Of a DNA stretch of 9,135 nucleotides, positions 6,288-9,135 are shown in pieces. Below the pieces are notes generated by a model. The model saw only the letters and a list, made by a program, of their open reading frames with translations, searched no databases and was not told the DNA's origin. The DNA lies in NCBI GenBank assembly GCA_041584055.1, contig JBFHER010000159.1:1-9135 (forward strand), written 5' to 3'. The translations under genes were made by a program, and so were the position numbers. The number at the start of each line of letters is the position of its first letter. The first letter of the stretch is position 1. This stretch comes from JBFHER01 sp041584055 (GTDB taxonomy: Bacteria; Bacteroidota; Bacteroidia; Bacteroidales; UBA5342).

Positions 6288-6400
6288 TTAATATATATAG
6301 AAAAGTATATGTCTAAATTATTACTGCTTTGAACTTTATAGCATACTTTTTCATTGTTGCAGAAAAAAAATCTAAATCGCACTTCTTTCTTTTAAAATTA

Positions 6401-6408
6401 TAAATTTG
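6401..6408 (+). promoter_or_regulatory. Candidate -7 promoter box for nfeD
   Basis: TAAATTTG matches TAnnTTTG exactly and lies 26 bp ahead of the nfeD ATG. No TTG is present at the expected -33 position (about 6377-6380). Confidence 0.48.
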
Positions 6409-6434
6409 TAATAACTTAATTAAACAAACGTCTT

Positions 6435-7823
6435 ATGATACGTGAATACTGTGTTATATTTTTATTGTTCAGTAGTTTGCTGGTGATGTCTGCGAACAAA
6501 GCAAGTGATACATCACTTGTTTATATTGTGGATATAAAAAGAGAAATTGGAAGTACCAGTTGGGTTCATGTTGACAAGGGGTTTAAGCAGGCCAAAGACA
6601 TGGACGCAGACGCAATTTTAATTCATATGAATACATATGGAGGTGAGGTTGTTTTTGCTGACTCAATTCGAACCCGGATTCTCAACGAAACCTTGCCTGT
6701 TTATGTTTTTATTGACAATAATGCAGCGTCAGCAGGAGCATTGATATCCATTGCCTGTGATGAAATTTATATGAGAAAGGGTGCGAATATTGGGGCAGCA
6801 ACCGTTGTGGATCAATCTGGGAGTAAGATGCCGGACAAGTATCAGAGTTATATGCGTGCAACCATACGTTCCACAGCTGAAGCGCATGGGAAAGACACCA
6901 TCATCTCCGGAAATGATACTATCTTCAGGTGGAAACGGGATCCCAGAATTGCAGAGGCAATGGTTGATGAATCACTGTATGTTGAGGGGGTAAGTGATAC
7001 GGGAAAAGTGTTGACATTTACAGCGCTGGAGGCCATCGAGCATCACTACTGTGAAGGAATCGCAGAGAACATTGATGAGGTATTGAAACAGGTGGGCATC
7101 AAAACGTATGAATTAAAGAAGTATGAACCATCATTTTACGACGGACTCAAGGGATTTTTAACAAATTCAATGTTCCGGGGAATACTTATTATGCTGATAT
7201 TAGGTGGGTTGTATTTTGAGTTGCAGTCACCCGGGATTGGTTTTCCGCTTGCGGCAGCCATCGTAGCGGCTGTTATTTATTTTGCGCCACTTTACATTGA
7301 TGGCCTGGCAGCAAATTGGGAAATACTGATTTTTATTATTGGCGTTGTATTGATCGGTTTTGAGGTGTTTGTGATCCCCGGATTTGGGATTGCCGGCATC
7401 GCTGGTTTCGCATTGTTGATAACAGGGCTTGTTTTAAGCATGTTGGGGAATGATAATTTTGACTTCAGGGGGGTTGAAACGGGAGGTGTATTTGAAGCGC
7501 TTTTGGTTGTTCTGATTGGGGGATTGTTCGGTATCACCGGGTCCCTTTGGATAACGAAAAAATTCTGGGGAAGAGGACGCTTTTCTGTTTTGTCTTTGGA
7601 AACATCTGAAACAATTGAGGATGGCTATATCGGTGTTGATACAGAACATATGAAGCTCATTGGAGAAAGTGGTGTTGCTTCAACAGTTTTACGCCCTGGA
7701 GGAAAAGTTATTGTAGGGTCTGAGGTGTATGATGCCGTTGCAAAGAACGGATTTATTGATAAAGGTAACATCGTTGTTGTGGTCAGTCATGAAGCTGGTC
7801 AGATTGTTGTAGAAAAAGCATAA
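6435..7823 (+). CDS. nfeD: Long NfeD-family membrane-bound ClpP-class serine protease
   Basis: A 462-residue membrane protein with the full long-form NfeD layout. A signal peptide (about 6-20) exports the protease domain. The ClpP/crotonase-like domain (about 27-225) carries the nucleophile Ser99 in DNNAASAGALI, preceded by the oxyanion-type MNTYGGEV (65-72). The general-base lysine is probably Lys135 in KMPDKYQSYMR, by alignment with Pyrococcus PH1510 (Ser97/Lys138). Four or five transmembrane helices follow (about 248-262, 269-287, 296-314, 318-338 and 353-374). The C-terminal OB-fold domain is about 395-460. Studied relatives cleave the C-terminal tail of stomatin-like SPFH proteins and are thought to act in membrane quality control. 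Such genes often sit beside an SPFH gene; here a terminator and a sulfatase follow instead, and no SPFH gene is visible. The start fits the signal peptide and a -7 box 26 bp upstream. Confidence 0.93.
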   Translation: MIREYCVIFLLFSSLLVMSANKASDTSLVYIVDIKREIGSTSWVHVDKGFKQAKDMDADAILIHMNTYGGEVVFADSIRTRILNETLPVYVFIDNNAASAGALISIACDEIYMRKGANIGAATVVDQSGSKMPDKYQSYMRATIRSTAEAHGKDTIISGNDTIFRWKRDPRIAEAMVDESLYVEGVSDTGKVLTFTALEAIEHHYCEGIAENIDEVLKQVGIKTYELKKYEPSFYDGLKGFLTNSMFRGILIMLILGGLYFELQSPGIGFPLAAAIVAAVIYFAPLYIDGLAANWEILIFIIGVVLIGFEVFVIPGFGIAGIAGFALLITGLVLSMLGNDNFDFRGVETGGVFEALLVVLIGGLFGITGSLWITKKFWGRGRFSVLSLETSETIEDGYIGVDTEHMKLIGESGVASTVLRPGGKVIVGSEVYDAVAKNGFIDKGNIVVVVSHEAGQIVVEKA

Positions 7824-7860
7824 AAAATGCGGTGCTGAATGAATCTCTGCACCGCATTTT
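7824..7860. terminator. Bidirectional intrinsic terminator, nfeD / sulfatase
   Basis: A perfect 12-bp stem, 7824-7835 with 7849-7860, has the GC core TGCGGTGC/GCACCGCA and A-rich/T-rich outer parts; the loop is 13 nt. It begins directly after the nfeD stop codon and ends 18 bp before the sulfatase stop on the other strand, so it can serve both convergent genes. A further T-run (7865-7870) lies downstream in the plus direction. Confidence 0.87.
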
Positions 7861-7878
7861 AGTATTTTTTCAGGTGAG

Positions 7879-9135
7879 TTACCTCATGCGCTCACTGTTT
7901 AACAAATCCTGTAATTCTTTTTCCATTGCTTTTGCAATTTCCTGGTGTGCCTCAATAACATTGTTTTGCTCCCCCGGATCGTTCTCCAGATTGTATAATT
8001 CTGCTCTTTTGGGCCCTCTGTTGTCGCCTGGCTGAACGCCAATGTATTTCCAGTCTCCTCTTCTTAATCCTCTTGACCGACCAGCTTCTTCAACCATAAA
8101 TGGAAGTCCCTTGTTGCTTTTTCCCATCAGTGTTGGTAACATGTTGCGACTGTCAATGCCTTCGTTTTGTGCTAACTCTATATTTAAAAGATCGGCAAAT
8201 GAACCCATCAGGTCAATCTGATTGATGAGGGCACTGGAAACACCGGGTTTTATTTTTTCCGGCCAGCTTACGATGAAAGGAATACGGGTTCCCCCTTCAT
8301 AAATTTGATATTTTCCACCTCTGTAAATGCCCGACGCATCATGGCCCCGGTCAACTTCCATTTGGGAGGTCTTTACAGTTGTGCCATCGTCGTAGCCATC
8401 ATCGTAAACAGGACCATTGTCACTTGAAAAAATGACGATCGTATTCTCTGCTATGCCAAGTTGCTCCAGGGTGTTCATTATTTCACCAACAGCCCAGTCA
8501 AATTGCACCATTGCATCTCCTCTATAGCCGAGTCCTGTTTTTCCCTGAAAACGTTTGTGTGGCGCTCGCGGTACGTGAATGTCCTGAGATGCATAATACA
8601 TGAAAAAAGGTTTGTCTTTGTTTTCATTGATGTACTTCTTTGCCTGTTTAACAAATTCATCAGTCATGCTTTCATCATCCCACAGGGCCTTTTTTCCGCC
8701 AGACATGTAACCAATTCTTCCGATGCCATTAATCACAGAATTATCATGGCCATGGGTGCTTTTATAATAGGTCATTGCTTCACGGTTGAGTTTTCCATCA
8801 GGGTAGATTGTACTTCCCGGGCGATTGACATCTGCAGGCTTTTTGCCAACAAAAATAGAATCATTGGGGTCGTAATTAACAACCCGGTGATTTTCAAGGA
8901 AAACACAAGGGACGCGATCATTTGTTGATGGTAATAGGAAGGAGTAATCAAAACCAATTTCTAATGGACCGGGCAAAACATCGCCATTCCAGTTTGTTTC
9001 AACACCTTCTTTTCCGATTCCTAAATGCCATTTTCCAATGACGGCTGTTTTGTAACCTGCTTTTTTAAACAGTTTTGGCAGCGTTAAAATATCTGTTGGA
9101 ATGCTCAATGGTGCATTGGGCGGCAAAATACTTAC
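7879..9135 (-). CDS. S1-family (arylsulfatase-type) sulfatase, N-terminus beyond right edge
   Basis: The reading frame is open to the right edge, giving the C-terminal 418 residues of a sulfatase that hydrolyses sulfate esters, in Bacteroidota mostly from sulfated glycans. Counting from the first visible residue, the second sulfatase signature AVIGKWHLG is at 31-39. Putative active-site residues follow: His187 in QDIHVPRAP, Asp239-Asn240 of the metal-binding SSDNG, and Lys275 in GGKYQIYEGGTRIPFIVSWP. The C-terminal subdomain ends with the usual ELYNLENDPGEQNN. The missing part should hold the signal peptide, the first metal-binding aspartates and the CxPSR (or SxPSR) motif whose Cys or Ser is converted to formylglycine. 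Whether the enzyme is active therefore cannot be judged here. There is no in-frame ATG near the edge; the TTG at 9124-9126 lies inside the conserved domain and is not a start. The substrate is unknown, and no SusC/SusD or glycoside hydrolase gene is in view. Confidence 0.93.
   Translation of the reverse strand, partial: VSILPPNAPLSIPTDILTLPKLFKKAGYKTAVIGKWHLGIGKEGVETNWNGDVLPGPLEIGFDYSFLLPSTNDRVPCVFLENHRVVNYDPNDSIFVGKKPADVNRPGSTIYPDGKLNREAMTYYKSTHGHDNSVINGIGRIGYMSGGKKALWDDESMTDEFVKQAKKYINENKDKPFFMYYASQDIHVPRAPHKRFQGKTGLGYRGDAMVQFDWAVGEIMNTLEQLGIAENTIVIFSSDNGPVYDDGYDDGTTVKTSQMEVDRGHDASGIYRGGKYQIYEGGTRIPFIVSWPEKIKPGVSSALINQIDLMGSFADLLNIELAQNEGIDSRNMLPTLMGKSNKGLPFMVEEAGRSRGLRRGDWKYIGVQPGDNRGPKRAELYNLENDPGEQNNVIEAHQEIAKAMEKELQDLLNSERMR

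Larger units (their letters stand above)
6136..6434. promoter_or_regulatory. AT-rich divergent intergenic region, ECF sigma / nfeD
   Basis: These 299 bp hold no credible gene on either strand. They contain a minus-strand promoter for the sigma gene, a plus-strand -7 box for nfeD, an 8-bp inverted repeat and a separate dyad, each listed on its own. The middle (about 6285-6325) is a run of mostly A and T with TATATA stretches. Confidence 0.6.

Noticed and set aside
8461..8928. Plus-strand open frame of 155 codons antisense to the sulfatase
   Set aside because: It lies entirely inside conserved sulfatase sequence on the other strand, with no promoter or recognisable domain.
9124..9126. TTG as a possible sulfatase start codon
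   Set aside because: The frame stays open upstream to the edge, and a start here would remove the formylglycine motif and N-terminal metal ligands that every active S1 sulfatase needs.

Overview
The window looks like chromosomal DNA from a member of the Bacteroidota (Bacteroidetes). Four signs point that way: moderate-to-low GC content, start codons with no clear Shine-Dalgarno sequence, several copies of the Bacteroidota -7 promoter box TAnnTTTG just upstream of genes, and a typical gene set (secreted TPR regulator, stand-alone ECF sigma factor, long NfeD protease, S1 sulfatase). A marine or gut polysaccharide-degrading relative is plausible, but one sulfatase does not prove it. I see no rRNA, tRNA, CRISPR array, insertion sequence, phage gene or integration scar.

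Layout, left to right. (1) Minus strand, running off the left edge: the N-terminal 386 residues of a secreted or membrane-anchored TPR protein, probably a sensor or regulator whose output domain lies outside the window. (2) A 260-bp divergent spacer with a cluster of TGTTA repeats. (3) Plus strand: an HtrA/Deg serine protease with two PDZ domains. (4) A strong two-way terminator. (5) Minus strand: an MscS-type mechanosensitive channel. (6) A 140-bp divergent spacer with back-to-back promoter boxes. (7) Plus strand: a class I PLP aminotransferase, whose 3' end overlaps by 19 bp that of (8) a minus-strand free-methionine-(R)-sulfoxide reductase. (9) A hairpin terminator, then a minus-strand stand-alone ECF sigma factor with a well-formed promoter. 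(10) A 299-bp AT-rich divergent spacer. (11) Plus strand: a long NfeD/ClpP-class membrane protease. (12) A two-way terminator. (13) Minus strand: an S1 sulfatase cut by the right edge.

Almost every gene appears to be its own transcription unit. Neighbours alternate in strand, and either hairpins or divergent promoter spacers separate them, except at the overlapping aminotransferase/msrC ends. Several products fit a common theme of cell-envelope and stress homeostasis: HtrA (misfolded envelope proteins), MscS (osmotic downshock), MsrC (oxidised methionine), an ECF sigma factor, and NfeD (membrane protein quality control). This grouping is inferred from family roles; no shared regulatory site is evident.

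I found no convincing new multi-gene system. The observations most worth checking are non-coding: the roughly helically phased TGTTA repeats upstream of htrA, the inverted repeat and dyad around the sigma-factor promoter, and the back-to-back promoters between mscS and the aminotransferase. The unfinished TPR sensor and the apparent absence of an SPFH partner gene next to nfeD also deserve a look.
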